Below, in pieces: positions 52,495-61,758 of a stretch of 64,000 nt of DNA. Both the position numbers and the translations under genes were made by a program. Source of the stretch: Peptidiphaga gingivicola (GTDB lineage Bacteria; Actinomycetota; Actinomycetes; Actinomycetales; Actinomycetaceae); assembly GCF_001652275.1 (NCBI RefSeq), contig NZ_LVZK01000001.1, positions 1,798,001 through 1,862,000 of the forward strand, read 5' to 3'. Each line of letters starts with the position of its first letter. Within the stretch, counting starts at the first letter, position 1. The notes beneath the pieces were generated by a model. That model ran no database searches. It had not been told where the DNA came from and was given only the letters and a program-made list of their open reading frames with translations.

Positions 52495-53598
52495 CTACTC
52501 GTCCCGCTCGGCCAGGCCCAGGGCCGAGCGGATGTCCGGCGGACAGTAGTCGGGCCCCTTGAGCACCTTGCCGTCCTCGCGCAGAACCGGCTTGCCGTCC
52601 TCGCCGAGCTTGGACAGGTTCGAGCTTTGAATCTCGGCCAGAACGCTGCTCAGGGGGATCCCGAGTTCGAGCGCCATGCCGTAGACGACGTAGACGATGT
52701 CGCCCAAAGCGTCGGCCGTTTCGACGGTGTCGCGCGTGCCGTCGTCGAGCTTGCGCGCCTCTTCGAAAGCGGCTTCGATCCGTTCGCGGGCGGCCCGGCC
52801 GTACACCGCCCCCACGAGCTCGGCGAATTCCTCGGCCACGAGGGCCAGGCGCATGTGCACGCGCTCGCGGCCGGCGTCGGGGCCGTCTTCGACGACAGGC
52901 AGCGAGTAAACGTCGTGAAACTGGCGGACGAGATCCTCGGGGCGGTTCGGATCCCCGAAGCCGGGACGCCGTTTCGTGGGGCCGGTCCATGGCCCCTTGG
53001 GTTCGCGGGAATCGCCCGGCAGGAGGGATCCGATCACAACGTCGAAGGCCTTGCCCTTGTTCGACAGCATGCCCCGGGACACCCCTTCGAGGGTGAAACC
53101 GGCTTTCCAGGCCACGCGCATGGACGGCCAGTTGGGCTCGCCGTCGCGTATCTCGCACCGCCACGCCAGCGCCTGCAACCCCATTGCCTCGAAGGCGAAG
53201 TCGCACACAGCCTTGAGAGCCTCGGCTGCATAGCCGCTTCCCCTTTCTTGCGGCGACATCCAGAAGCCCACTTCCCCGACCACGGAATCGGACCTTATGC
53301 CGATTATTCCGATCAACGGAGGGCGTTCGACCTCGGGTTGGCGTTCGGCTGCGGAGGCGTCGTCTGTCAAATGGCCTCCTTCGGCGAGGCGAATCGCCCA
53401 ATTGGGCGAATGCCCCTGCCAGCCCGGTTTGGCCACGCTCTCAACGAAGAACTCGGCGGACTCGCGCGTATAGGGTGAGGGAACCGTCGTCCATTTTTGA
53501 ATCTCGGGGTCCTGGCAGAGTTCTGCAATCGTGTCGACGTCTGACGCCTCGACCGGGGAGAGCACGAGCCTAGGCGTGCGGAGGGTTGCAGGTTCCAT
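52495..53598 (-). CDS. Fusion of RimJ-like GNAT acetyltransferase and MazG-like pyrophosphohydrolase
   Basis: 367 residues in one uninterrupted frame. Residues about 1-195 are a RimJ/RimL-type N-acetyltransferase (LRTPRLVLSPVEASDVDTI, VGEVGFWMSPQERGSGYAAEALKAVCDFAFE as the acetyl-CoA loop, NWPSMRVAWKAGFTLEG). Residues about 218-365 are an all-helical MazG/PRA-PH-like NTP pyrophosphohydrolase with the EExxE ... ExxD metal motif (LVAEEFAELVGAVYG, ETADALGDIVYVVYG) and the SNLSKLGEDGKPVLREDGKV loop. The linker is short and proline-rich. I do not know this fusion; a double function in acylating an amine and cleaning a modified nucleotide is conceivable but speculative. Confidence 0.85.
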   Translation of the reverse strand: MEPATLRTPRLVLSPVEASDVDTIAELCQDPEIQKWTTVPSPYTRESAEFFVESVAKPGWQGHSPNWAIRLAEGGHLTDDASAAERQPEVERPPLIGIIGIRSDSVVGEVGFWMSPQERGSGYAAEALKAVCDFAFEAMGLQALAWRCEIRDGEPNWPSMRVAWKAGFTLEGVSRGMLSNKGKAFDVVIGSLLPGDSREPKGPWTGPTKRRPGFGDPNRPEDLVRQFHDVYSLPVVEDGPDAGRERVHMRLALVAEEFAELVGAVYGRAARERIEAAFEEARKLDDGTRDTVETADALGDIVYVVYGMALELGIPLSSVLAEIQSSNLSKLGEDGKPVLREDGKVLKGPDYCPPDIRSALGLAERDE

Positions 53599-53766
53599 GG
53601 CTCAAAGACTACATGGCAACGTGCGCCTTAAGCGGCCGACTGACCCGGGGAGGAATTCGCGGTGATCGAGGGCACATGAAACCCACTCTTTTCGCTTTGA
53701 TTCGGGCAGAAAGGCATGATAATCTCTTATCCGTTGTTCGGAGCCACAAGCTCCGATCAACAACCT

Positions 53767-53851
53767 GCGCGGGTGGCGGAATAGGCAGACGCGCTAGCTT
53801 GAGGTGCTAGTCCTCGTATAGAGGGTGGGGGTTCAAGTCCCCCTCCGCGCA
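53767..53851 (+). tRNA. tRNA-Leu (GAG)
   Basis: Acceptor GCGCGGG pairs with TCCGCGC, anticodon stem CTAGC/GCTAG encloses TTGAGGT (anticodon GAG, reads CUC and CUU), a long variable arm and the T-arm GGGGGTTCAAGTCCCCC follow. Class II tRNA; CCA not encoded. Confidence 0.95.
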
Positions 53852-53859
53852 CAAGCAAG

Positions 53860-53892
53860 AGGGTGCATCCCCACACCAGGGGCTGCACCCTT
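53860..53892 (+). terminator. Terminator-like hairpin after tRNA-Leu
   Basis: AGGGTGCA / TGCACCCT arms (53860-53867, 53884-53891), extended by an inner CCCC/GGGG stem, begin 9 nt after the tRNA. Confidence 0.6.
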
Positions 53893-53995
53893 CCGCATTG
53901 TTGCGTTCTATTTGCCTTTATTTGCCGTTTTCGGTTGAGCCTCACTTTGCGCCCGCGCCTCACTTTGTGCCGGCTCCTCCGTTTGCGCCCGAGCC

Positions 53996-54601
53996 TCAGT
54001 TTGCTTCCGCACCGCCCTTTTCGTCCGGGCCGCCACTCCCTGCCGAGCCGTCATTCCTTGCGGAGCCGCCGTTTTTGGCTGAGCCATCATCGCCGGCTGC
54101 ACCGCCGGTTCTTCCGTCCTTGGAATCGCCGGCGCCCGCCGCCTCGTCGCCCTCTTCGACGATCTGGGCGTCCTCGACGGCGTCCTCGACCGTCGCGGCC
54201 AGCACAGATGCGGAGATTCCGTCGAGTTTGCGTACCAGCTTCTTGCGCTCGGCCGACTGCTCGCGCCTGCTCATCGACTCGACGATGGGAATCGCGTGAT
54301 CGATCCGTTCGAGCTCTTCCCGCCACTTCGCGGCTTGGCGTGCGACGTCGGACGTGTTGGCCGAGGCGTAGACGTATGTGACCTGCTCGTGGAGGACCTC
54401 GACGCGGCGATGCAGACCCTTTTTGTCGGACGGTCCTTCCTTCGCGCCGGCGACGGCACGGAAACGTTTGGTCATCGATTCGACGACGCGGGGGTTGTCT
54501 TTGACGAGTTTCCGCAGTTCGGGGCCGTACCGGACGACGGCGAGCAGCGCGGCGGGCCCCGCCTTGCGGGCTGCCTTGAACAGGATCTTGATAAGCGACA
54601 T
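53996..54601 (-). CDS. Actinobacterial protein of unknown function with low-complexity tail
   Basis: 201 residues. Basic, helical N-terminal part (MSLIKILFKAARKAGPAALLAVVRYGPELRKLVKDN) with an amphipathic or weakly hydrophobic first helix, a helical middle (WREELERIDHAIPIVESMSRREQ), and a Gly/Asp/Ser-rich tail from about residue 150 with repeats of GSAxNxG. I do not recognise a characterised family. The tail runs into a repetitive region (53908-54102) where a different frame encodes EARAQ-type repeats, so slippage or a frameshift near the 3' end is possible. It lies 93 bp downstream of dnaE2 on the same strand. Confidence 0.6.
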   Translation of the reverse strand: MSLIKILFKAARKAGPAALLAVVRYGPELRKLVKDNPRVVESMTKRFRAVAGAKEGPSDKKGLHRRVEVLHEQVTYVYASANTSDVARQAAKWREELERIDHAIPIVESMSRREQSAERKKLVRKLDGISASVLAATVEDAVEDAQIVEEGDEAAGAGDSKDGRTGGAAGDDGSAKNGGSARNDGSAGSGGPDEKGGAEAN

Positions 54602-54694
54602 GTGGACAATTCTATGGGCAGGCCCCCGTTTCCCGTCTACGGCCAGGCGCCGCCGTTCGTCTACGGCAAAGCTCCGCCTTTCGAGACTTGTGGG

Positions 54695-57600
54695 CTAGCG
54701 GAAGTCCCGTGACTTGGCCTGGACCGGAAGGACGAGCGGCTCCAGAGCGTCGGCGACGAAGTTCATGGCGCCGTCGCCGCGTTCGACCATCCCTCTGACG
54801 ACGAGGCCCTGGCTGCGCCTTGCAACCTGGCGGTATCGGTCCCACAGCCCCGTTGAGCACACAACGTTCAGGATTCCCGTTTCGTCCTCCAGGGAGATGA
54901 ATGTGACTCCCGTTGCTGTCCACGGACGCTGGCGGTGCGTGACCACCCCCGCGACGCGCACCCGTTCGCCGACGGGCGCCTCCCCCAGATCGGAGACTTT
55001 CAGGATCCCCCGGCCGGCCAGATCGCCGCGGAGGAATTGCGTGGGATAGGACCCCGCAGAAACTCCGGTGCTGGAAATGTCCGCGATCGCGGCCTCCTGC
55101 TCGGTCATTTCGTCGAGGGCCGGGGCGGTGCCGATGCTCTCGGTTCCCGGAAGCGTGGGCTGATACCAGCCTTTTCCTTGAACAGTTTTGTCGGCGAGGG
55201 CCTGAGCCGCCCATATTCCCTCGCGCCTGCCCACTCCGAGCGCTTGCAGAGCCCCCGCGGCGGCGAGCGCCTCAAGCTGCCCGCGCCCCAGCCGGGCGCG
55301 TCTGGCCATGTCCGCCGCATCCGTGAAAGGCGCACCCTGGCGGGCCTTCAGAATCCTGGAAACCGCTGCGGCGCCGAGGCCCCGAACGGAGTCGAGGCCG
55401 AGGCGCACTTCCAGGTCCCCATGGGGATCGACGAGCCGCGTAGAAGCCGCGGCGCCGTCGCCGCACTCGGGTTCATCGCATTCCATTTCGGCTCGTTCTC
55501 CCCCGCATTTTGCGACGTCGCGCTCTGCGGCGCCGCGTTTCCTCACGCTCACCTCGCCTAGCGAACGCACGACGCACGGGGAGGCCACGTGCACGCCGTG
55601 GCGCCTGGCGTCGGCCACGAGGCTCTGGGGAGAGTAGAAGCCCATGGGCTGGGCCGCCAGTATGCCGGCGTAAAAGTGCTCGGGAAAGTGGACTTTGAGC
55701 CATGCCGAGGCGTAGACGAGGTAGGCGAAGGAAAAGGAGTGGGACTCCGGGAAGCCGAATTCTGCAAAGGCGTCGAGCTTGTCATAGATTTCCTCGCGGA
55801 CGCCCGGGGGCACGCCTTTGGCGGCCATCCCCGAATACAGCTCGCTTTTGAGCTCGGACATGCGTTCGTGCGAGCGTTTCGCGCCCATCGCTTTGCGCAG
55901 CCGATCGGCCTGGGCCGGGGTGAACCCGGCGACGTCGATCGCTATTTGCATGAGCTGTTCCTGGAAGAGCGGGACTCCGAGGGTTTTTTCCAGGGCCGGC
56001 TTGGTCAAGGGATGCGGGTACGTGACGGGTTCTCGGCCCCGGCGCCTTGCGAGGTAGGGGCTGACGGCGTCGCCCTGGATGGGGCCGGGGCGGATGAGGG
56101 CCACCTCAATGACGATGTCGTAGAAGCATTCGGGGCGCAGGCGCGGAAGAGTGGCCATCTGGGCGCGCGATTCGACCTGGAAGACGCCGACCGTGTCGGC
56201 AGCCTGGAGCAGGGCGTAGACGCGAGGGTCTTCTTGGGGAAGGTTGTGAAGCCCGAGGGGCTTCCCGTCGCTTCCCGCGATTCCGGCGTCGGTCAGCTGC
56301 GTGTACGACTTTCGCAAAGCCGTGAGCATTCCGAGCCCGAGAAGGTCGAATTTGACGAGCCCGGCTTCAGCGCAATCGTCCTTGTCCCACTGAAGGACGG
56401 TGCGTCCCGGCATTCGCGCCCAGCCCGCCGGGCACACGTCGATCACAGGACGGTCGCACAGGACCATCCCTCCCGTGTGGATGCCGAGGTGGCGGGGAAG
56501 CCTCTGCATGCGCGAGGCAAGATCGGCCACAGCGGCGGGCACGTCCGCCTCGTAGCCCGCGGGCTCATAGCCTGCGGACCCGCCGACGTCGGCTTTTGCA
56601 GGAACCTTGTGCTCGACGGATCGCAGCCACGCCTCGACTTGCCCTTCCTCGTATCCGAGGGCTTTTGCGGCGTCGCGTATGGCCGAGCGCGGACGATAAG
56701 AGATCGTGTTGGCGACCTGCGCGGCGCATTTCCTTCCGTAGCGTTCATAGACATGCTGGATGACCTCTTCCCTTCTGTCAGATTCGATGTCGACGTCGAT
56801 GTCCGGCGGACCCGAACGCCCCGGAGAAAGGAACCGTTCAAAGAGCATCTTGTGGCGGACGGCGTCGACGGCGGTGATGCCCAAGGCGAAGCAGACCGCC
56901 GAGTTCGCCGACGATCCTCTGCCCTGACACCAGATGCCCCGGCTGCGGCAAAAGTCGACGATTTCACAGACGATGAGGAAATACCCGGGAAAGCCGAGGC
57001 CGACGATGACGTCGAGTTCGTGGTCGATCACCTCCCACGCCCGCGGGTTCGACGAGCGCGGCCCGTAACGCTTGAGCGCGCGCTCGCGGGTGAGGCAACG
57101 CAGCCAGCTCGCTTCGGTATGGCCTTCGGGAACGGGAAAATCGGGAAGGTCAGGGGCGACGAGCGCCAGATCGAAAGCGCATTCGGCCCCGATCCTGGCG
57201 GCTTCAGCCACCGCTTCGGGGTGGTCTCGGTGCAGGGAGAGCATCTGTTCCCCCGACCGAAGGTGCGAACCGTTGGCCGGAAGGAAGGGGTCAATCTCTT
57301 CTAGGGTGGTTCGAGCCCTCGTGGCGGCGAAGACGTCGGCGACATCCCTGTCGCGAGGGCGCGCATAGTGCACATTGCCTGTGGCCAGGTAGGGGACGCC
57401 GGCTCGGTCGGCCGTTTCGACGAGGGCGCGGCAGCGCTCGCGGTCAAGCGGGGCTCCGGAGTTCGTCAGTTCGACCGCTACGTTCTCCTTGCCGAAAAGT
57501 GATTCGAGGCGGCGCACCTGTTCGACTGCGGCGTCGACGTCCCACAGAGCGGGAGAAGGCCCGGAAAAAGCCGAGGCTCCGGGATTGAAGCCGCTGTTCC

Positions 57601-58243
57601 TGCGGCCCCCGGCGATCCCGGGGCTTCCGGCAATCCCAAGGCAATCGGCTCGTTCGCGGCTTCCGGCGCCCTCCAGGGGGAGGCCGCCGCGGGAACCCTC
57701 CGCCCCTTGCCCTTCCAACCCCTCCAGGGCCCGTCTGACGCCTCCCTTTCGGCAGCCGCTGAGAACCATCCAATTTCCGCCGGAGGCAGCCGCCAGGTCT
57801 TCGAGCTCGTAGCGAGCGCGGTTCTTTTCCCCGCTCGCCAGCATCGCCTCCCCCACCGTCCGGGAAAGGCGTCTGTAGCCTTCGGGGTCGCGAGCCAGGA
57901 GGACGATGTGCTCGCCGGGAGGATCGGCTTGGGCGCTTCTATCTTCGGACAGAAGGGTCAATTCGGTTCCGATGACGGCGGGCAGCCCGGCCGCCCTGGC
58001 TGCGGAGGCAAGCTGGACGACGCCGGGAAAGCCGCCGTGGTCGGTCACGGCGAGAGCCTGCAGCTCCAATTCGCAGGCCCGAGCGACGAGGTCGGCGGGA
58101 AGGCTGGCCCCGTCGAGAAAGCTGTAAGCGGAGTGGACGTGCAGTTCTGCGTACGGAACCGCACCCTCGGGCTCGGCGAACGGCCGCCTCGAAGGCGAAT
58201 GCCTCGCGGCCCCCGGCCGAACGACGGAGAGGCGTCTATTCAT
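54695..58243 (-). CDS. dnaE2: Error-prone DNA polymerase III alpha subunit DnaE2 (ImuC)
   Basis: 1182 residues, somewhat longer than usual. PHP domain at the start (YAELHVHSAYSFLDGASLP), polymerase core with the catalytic aspartates in PPDIDVDIESDRREEVI, LLGLGMLTALRKS, then helix-hairpin-helix and a C-terminal OB fold (GERVRVAGVVTHRQRPWTATGVTFISLEDE). DnaE2 carries out translesion synthesis with ImuA' and ImuB. Two low-complexity inserts are visible: about residues 170-230 in the PHP domain and about residues 905-940 with several cysteines. I take the ATG at 58243 preceded by GAGGAGGG; it overlaps the imuB end by 8 bp. Confidence 0.95.
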   Translation of the reverse strand: MNRRLSVVRPGAARHSPSRRPFAEPEGAVPYAELHVHSAYSFLDGASLPADLVARACELELQALAVTDHGGFPGVVQLASAARAAGLPAVIGTELTLLSEDRSAQADPPGEHIVLLARDPEGYRRLSRTVGEAMLASGEKNRARYELEDLAAASGGNWMVLSGCRKGGVRRALEGLEGQGAEGSRGGLPLEGAGSRERADCLGIAGSPGIAGGRRNSGFNPGASAFSGPSPALWDVDAAVEQVRRLESLFGKENVAVELTNSGAPLDRERCRALVETADRAGVPYLATGNVHYARPRDRDVADVFAATRARTTLEEIDPFLPANGSHLRSGEQMLSLHRDHPEAVAEAARIGAECAFDLALVAPDLPDFPVPEGHTEASWLRCLTRERALKRYGPRSSNPRAWEVIDHELDVIVGLGFPGYFLIVCEIVDFCRSRGIWCQGRGSSANSAVCFALGITAVDAVRHKMLFERFLSPGRSGPPDIDVDIESDRREEVIQHVYERYGRKCAAQVANTISYRPRSAIRDAAKALGYEEGQVEAWLRSVEHKVPAKADVGGSAGYEPAGYEADVPAAVADLASRMQRLPRHLGIHTGGMVLCDRPVIDVCPAGWARMPGRTVLQWDKDDCAEAGLVKFDLLGLGMLTALRKSYTQLTDAGIAGSDGKPLGLHNLPQEDPRVYALLQAADTVGVFQVESRAQMATLPRLRPECFYDIVIEVALIRPGPIQGDAVSPYLARRRGREPVTYPHPLTKPALEKTLGVPLFQEQLMQIAIDVAGFTPAQADRLRKAMGAKRSHERMSELKSELYSGMAAKGVPPGVREEIYDKLDAFAEFGFPESHSFSFAYLVYASAWLKVHFPEHFYAGILAAQPMGFYSPQSLVADARRHGVHVASPCVVRSLGEVSVRKRGAAERDVAKCGGERAEMECDEPECGDGAAASTRLVDPHGDLEVRLGLDSVRGLGAAAVSRILKARQGAPFTDAADMARRARLGRGQLEALAAAGALQALGVGRREGIWAAQALADKTVQGKGWYQPTLPGTESIGTAPALDEMTEQEAAIADISSTGVSAGSYPTQFLRGDLAGRGILKVSDLGEAPVGERVRVAGVVTHRQRPWTATGVTFISLEDETGILNVVCSTGLWDRYRQVARRSQGLVVRGMVERGDGAMNFVADALEPLVLPVQAKSRDFR

Positions 58244-59786
58244 ACCGGCCCTCCTCATGCCACGTTCCGCCCTCGCAATAAACGAGGGCGGCCGCCCCGT
58301 CGAGGACGATTTGGAGATAGGCGCGTCTGGAGCGTCCGGAGGGATCCCACCACCGCTCGTCGATGGGCCAAGGCCCTGCGTAATCGCGGATCGTCGCCGA
58401 GCCTTTCGCCGATCGCAGCAGGCCGGGTTCGGGATCGGCGCAGCCGCCTGCGCATGTCAGCTCCGCCTCCCCCGTGACCGCCAAGCGGTGTCCGCATCGC
58501 CCGTCGAGCCCAATGTCGACGGGCGCAACATGGATGCGCGAAGGCCCCGGCTCGGGTATGGCGCCCGGCCACGGAAGAGCCGATCTGCGCCCGTCGTCCG
58601 GACTGTGCTCGCCCCACGCGATTTCGGCGTGGCGCCGCGCCGCCGTGCGCCCTCCCACCTTGCGGGGAACCCTCACCGACTCCTCGCCGAGGACCGTCTG
58701 GATCCGGGCTACGGCCGCCGCCGCTCGCTCGTTTCCCGCCGACCTTCCTCCCCACAGGGGCTCGGGGGCCGCATCGGCCGACGCGGCGTCGAGCCTGAGT
58801 TCGAGCCGCGCGAGGGGTCCGCCGCCCGCCCATCCTCCGAGCTGCCACCGAACTCGATCGACGACGTCGCGGGCGCCCCCGCCCCCGACCGACCAGGATC
58901 GCGAGAGCTCTTCGCCGTCGTCGAAAACCGCGTCGATGCGCAGCCTCCCGGAGGCGGCGGTCCGCACTCCCATGGCCTGCACGAGCTCCTCGGCTAGGCC
59001 GCGGGCAGAGAATACGGCTTCTTCGACGTTTTGGAGGGGCGGCTCGAAGACCCGCGTGCACACGATTCCCGGCGACGTCGTAGCCTCCGCCGGCAGATGG
59101 ACGTCTCTCCCTCGCGCCAACTGCCACAGAAGCGACCCCATCTCCCCGAAACGGGACGCCATGGCGGCTGCCCCGAGATCCGTCAAGTCCCCGACGGTTC
59201 TCACGCCGAGGGTCGCCAGCAGCTCCAGGCAGGACCGAGCCTCGGCTCTGCGCGAGGGAACGACGCCGACGAGCGTCCCCTCGACCTTGGTCCGCTTCAG
59301 GAACTGCGCCGATCCTTCGACGTCGAGGAAAACGTCCGATTGGGCGGCCAGAAGGGCGGCGAGGGTTCCCTCGCCACAGCCTACGTGCGCCTCGCAGCCG
59401 GCGACGTCGGCGATCTGCCCAATGAGAGCCTCGGCCAGAGCCTCCATCGACCCTGCCGCACGCACAGCGCCCCGGGCGGGAAAAATCACCCTTCCCGGCT
59501 CGACGACCACGACGTGGGCCACATGCGCGTCCACGGCCTGCAGGACCGATTCGAACCGAAGGGCGTCGCGGCGAACGTCGCGCTGAACGACGACGAGCTC
59601 CGGGCAGATCGACAGCGCCTCGCGTTTGCGCATGCCCGTCCGAACCCCCAGCCTGCGCGCCCAGGCATTCGCGCATACGACGCCGCCGACTCCCAAAACA
59701 GCAGCCGGTTCGTCGGAGCCGACCTGCCCCGCCGACGTCGCCGCCGCAACCGGCCAGTCGGGAACCGCCACAGATGCGTGCATCAT
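58236..59786 (-). CDS. imuB: ImuB, catalytically inactive Y-family polymerase homologue
   Basis: 516 residues. Y-family polymerase fold with the ImuB opening VPDWPVAAATSAG; the palm acidic residues needed for catalysis are not in the expected DxD/SIDE positions, as is typical of ImuB. In other actinobacteria it links DnaE2 and ImuA' to the sliding clamp. Fingers/thumb parts are recognisable (RAEARSCLELLATLGVRTVGDLTDL). The start overlaps the imuA' stop by 4 bp (ATGA). Confidence 0.9.
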   Translation of the reverse strand: MMHASVAVPDWPVAAATSAGQVGSDEPAAVLGVGGVVCANAWARRLGVRTGMRKREALSICPELVVVQRDVRRDALRFESVLQAVDAHVAHVVVVEPGRVIFPARGAVRAAGSMEALAEALIGQIADVAGCEAHVGCGEGTLAALLAAQSDVFLDVEGSAQFLKRTKVEGTLVGVVPSRRAEARSCLELLATLGVRTVGDLTDLGAAAMASRFGEMGSLLWQLARGRDVHLPAEATTSPGIVCTRVFEPPLQNVEEAVFSARGLAEELVQAMGVRTAASGRLRIDAVFDDGEELSRSWSVGGGGARDVVDRVRWQLGGWAGGGPLARLELRLDAASADAAPEPLWGGRSAGNERAAAAVARIQTVLGEESVRVPRKVGGRTAARRHAEIAWGEHSPDDGRRSALPWPGAIPEPGPSRIHVAPVDIGLDGRCGHRLAVTGEAELTCAGGCADPEPGLLRSAKGSATIRDYAGPWPIDERWWDPSGRSRRAYLQIVLDGAAALVYCEGGTWHEEGRYE

Positions 59787-60613
59787 GAGGGAATCGCCTC
59801 CACCAACGAGAGCCCGCCTTGGGCGCGGCCGGCGGCTTCGTTCTTTTCACCGTCGGAGGCCTGGACCGGGGCCCATCCGCACGCCCCGATCCGCAGCCGA
59901 ACGCGACGCCGTCCGGAAGTCGCCTCCACGAGGAGCGCCCGCACATGCCCGACGCCGCGGTCGACGCCTTCGACCGCGACGACCTCTCCCCTGACGCGAT
60001 CGCGGCAATCCCATCCCTCCCCGAGTAGAAGGCTCCCACGCACCGCTGCCCGCTTGGAAAGCAGACGGCGCTCGCGCGCATCCAGGCGAATGGAAGACCC
60101 GACGACCACGACGTCGAAGCCGTCGACGGCGGCAGTCAGCGCCTGTGTGCGCGCCGCATCCCCCACCTTCGGCACGCAAACCGTTCGAGAGGCATCGACT
60201 CCCAGCGATCCGGCCGCGTCCCACCCCATGCCCGGCATTCCGAGGAAGACGCTCCACGCCCCCGAACCGCTGGCGATTCCGGCGAGCAGGAGGCCCATGA
60301 GGACGCTGCCGGAGAATCCGACGCTCATTCCCGGCTCGAGTCCTCGCGGGAGGATCTCGGCCAAACACTCGGGGACCGCCCAGCCGCCCGAAGCCTCCCT
60401 CCAGTGCGCCGCATCCGAGGCAGCCCCGGACCAGGCCCTGCCCGTCGCCGCGCCCAGCACCGCCTCGCCATGCGAGGCCCTGCCCGGCAAAACGGCGACT
60501 GAAGAAACCCCCGCTGCGCTCTCTGCCAAAACAAGCGCACGCCGAGCGGCCTCAAGCCGCTCCGCCGCGCTTAAAACCCTTCCGCCGAGGGCGCAGGCCG
60601 CAGAAGTTCTCAT
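59783..60613 (-). CDS. imuA: ImuA', RecA/SulA-like mutasome protein
   Basis: 276 residues from the ATG at 60613, which has GGAG close upstream; an upstream in-frame GTG adds four residues. RecA-like Walker-type segment is weak, but the position ahead of imuB and dnaE2, the size and the segments LEPGMSVGFSGSVLMGLLLAGIA and VDGFDVVVVGSSIRLDARERRLLSKRAAVRG fit ImuA' of actinobacteria. First gene of the SOS mutasome operon. Confidence 0.85.
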   Translation of the reverse strand: MRTSAACALGGRVLSAAERLEAARRALVLAESAAGVSSVAVLPGRASHGEAVLGAATGRAWSGAASDAAHWREASGGWAVPECLAEILPRGLEPGMSVGFSGSVLMGLLLAGIASGSGAWSVFLGMPGMGWDAAGSLGVDASRTVCVPKVGDAARTQALTAAVDGFDVVVVGSSIRLDARERRLLSKRAAVRGSLLLGEGWDCRDRVRGEVVAVEGVDRGVGHVRALLVEATSGRRRVRLRIGACGWAPVQASDGEKNEAAGRAQGGLSLVEAIPS

Positions 60614-60631
60614 GTTTCTCCACACCTCTTA

Positions 60632-60647
60632 TTGAACGTTAGTTCGA
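60632..60647. promoter_or_regulatory. LexA (SOS) box of the imuA'-imuB-dnaE2 operon
   Basis: TTGAACGTTAGTTCGA matches the actinobacterial LexA consensus TCGAAC-N4-GTTCGA in 11 of the 12 specified positions. It ends 19 bp upstream of the imuA' ATG, where LexA would block the promoter. Confidence 0.85.
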
Positions 60648-60787
60648 CAAATAGGATAGGCAGAGGGTCCGACACATTCCAAACGAAGCGCGCTCAGCCC
60701 TCGCCAAGCCGCGGCAGGGATCGGGCAAAGACGGGCCGCGCGAGCCCATTGCAGCCGTGCCCGCCCCTTCCCGTGTACGCTGAGCTG

Positions 60788-61261
60788 GTGTTTCACATCG
60801 TCTTCTACGAGCCGCGAATCCCCGGCAACACGGGGGCTGCGATTCGGCTGGCAGCATGCACGGGAGCCACGCTCCACCTCGTCGAACCCTTGGGCTTCTC
60901 CTTCGAAGACTCTCACCTCAAGCGTGCGGGATTGGATTACCACGACCTCGCAGACCTTCGAATCCACGCCGACTTCGAGGCGCTCCTTCGCGAGCTCCCG
61001 GATTCGCGCATTTTCGCCTTCACCGGGCACACGTCGAACAGCTTTGCCGACGTCGCCTACCGCGAAACGGACGCCTTTCTCTTCGGACCCGAACCGACGG
61101 GGCTTCCCGCGGACGTCATCGCCCATCCGGCGGTGACGGCGGCCGTGCGAATCCCCATGATGCCTCACCTACGCTCGCTGAATCTGGCCAATTCCGCGTC
61201 GATCGCCGTTTACGAAGCCTGGCGTCAATGCGGCTACGTCGGATCGTCGGACTTTTCCTAA
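60788..61261 (+). CDS. trmL: tRNA (cytidine-34-2'-O)-methyltransferase TrmL
   Basis: 157 residues when started at the GTG 60788, exactly the TrmL size. SPOUT knot features: FHIVFYEPRIPGNTGAAIRLAACTGATLHLV, FLFGPEPTGLPADVI and IPMMPHLRSLNLANSASIAVYEAWRQ. It methylates the wobble ribose of tRNA-Leu isoacceptors (CAA and UAA in E. coli); a tRNA-Leu(CAA) gene is in this window. The frame is open upstream, overlapping the LexA box, but without family similarity. Divergent from the mutasome operon. Confidence 0.92.
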   Translation: MFHIVFYEPRIPGNTGAAIRLAACTGATLHLVEPLGFSFEDSHLKRAGLDYHDLADLRIHADFEALLRELPDSRIFAFTGHTSNSFADVAYRETDAFLFGPEPTGLPADVIAHPAVTAAVRIPMMPHLRSLNLANSASIAVYEAWRQCGYVGSSDFS

Positions 61262-61758
61262 GAGGATCGACGCGGAAAACCCCGCACGCTCCCGTCGGTT
61301 CGGACATCTTCGAGAAACGTCATTCATTGACAAACAAGTTTCGGCAAGAATCAGAAAAGGCATGCCATAGTCACATATTAAATCGGCGTATTCAACCGAT
61401 AAAAGAACGCCGAGCGCACAGCTAAATACGAAGTGCACAGCCACCGCAAATAGGCGCGTTTTCGGCTCATGCCCATTATCGTCGGCACACCGAGCCAGCA
61501 AGTATGCGCCGAGGCACATCAAAGCCCAGCTGGCGACCGGTTTGGGCGACAGCGACCGACCTCAACCGCCGCCTCCGGCAACGAGGTCAAGCCGACGTCC
61601 GCTTTGTTCGGGGGCAATTCGGCGATCGCCCCGCAACAAGGCCGAGACGGCCGACGCGCGACGAGACCGAGCCGATCGCAGCCCCGTCATCGGGGAGGTC
61701 GACGAAGGTTTTGCGAGATTCGGAAAACCCGCGCAACTCGAAGGAAGCCCTGAGCGGC
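61262..61758. other. Gap without recognisable gene
   Basis: I see no convincing protein or RNA gene. A 7-bp inverted repeat (TCGGCGT at 61383, ACGCCGA at 61407) lies in a moderately AT-rich part and could be a weak terminator for trmL. Confidence 0.4.
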
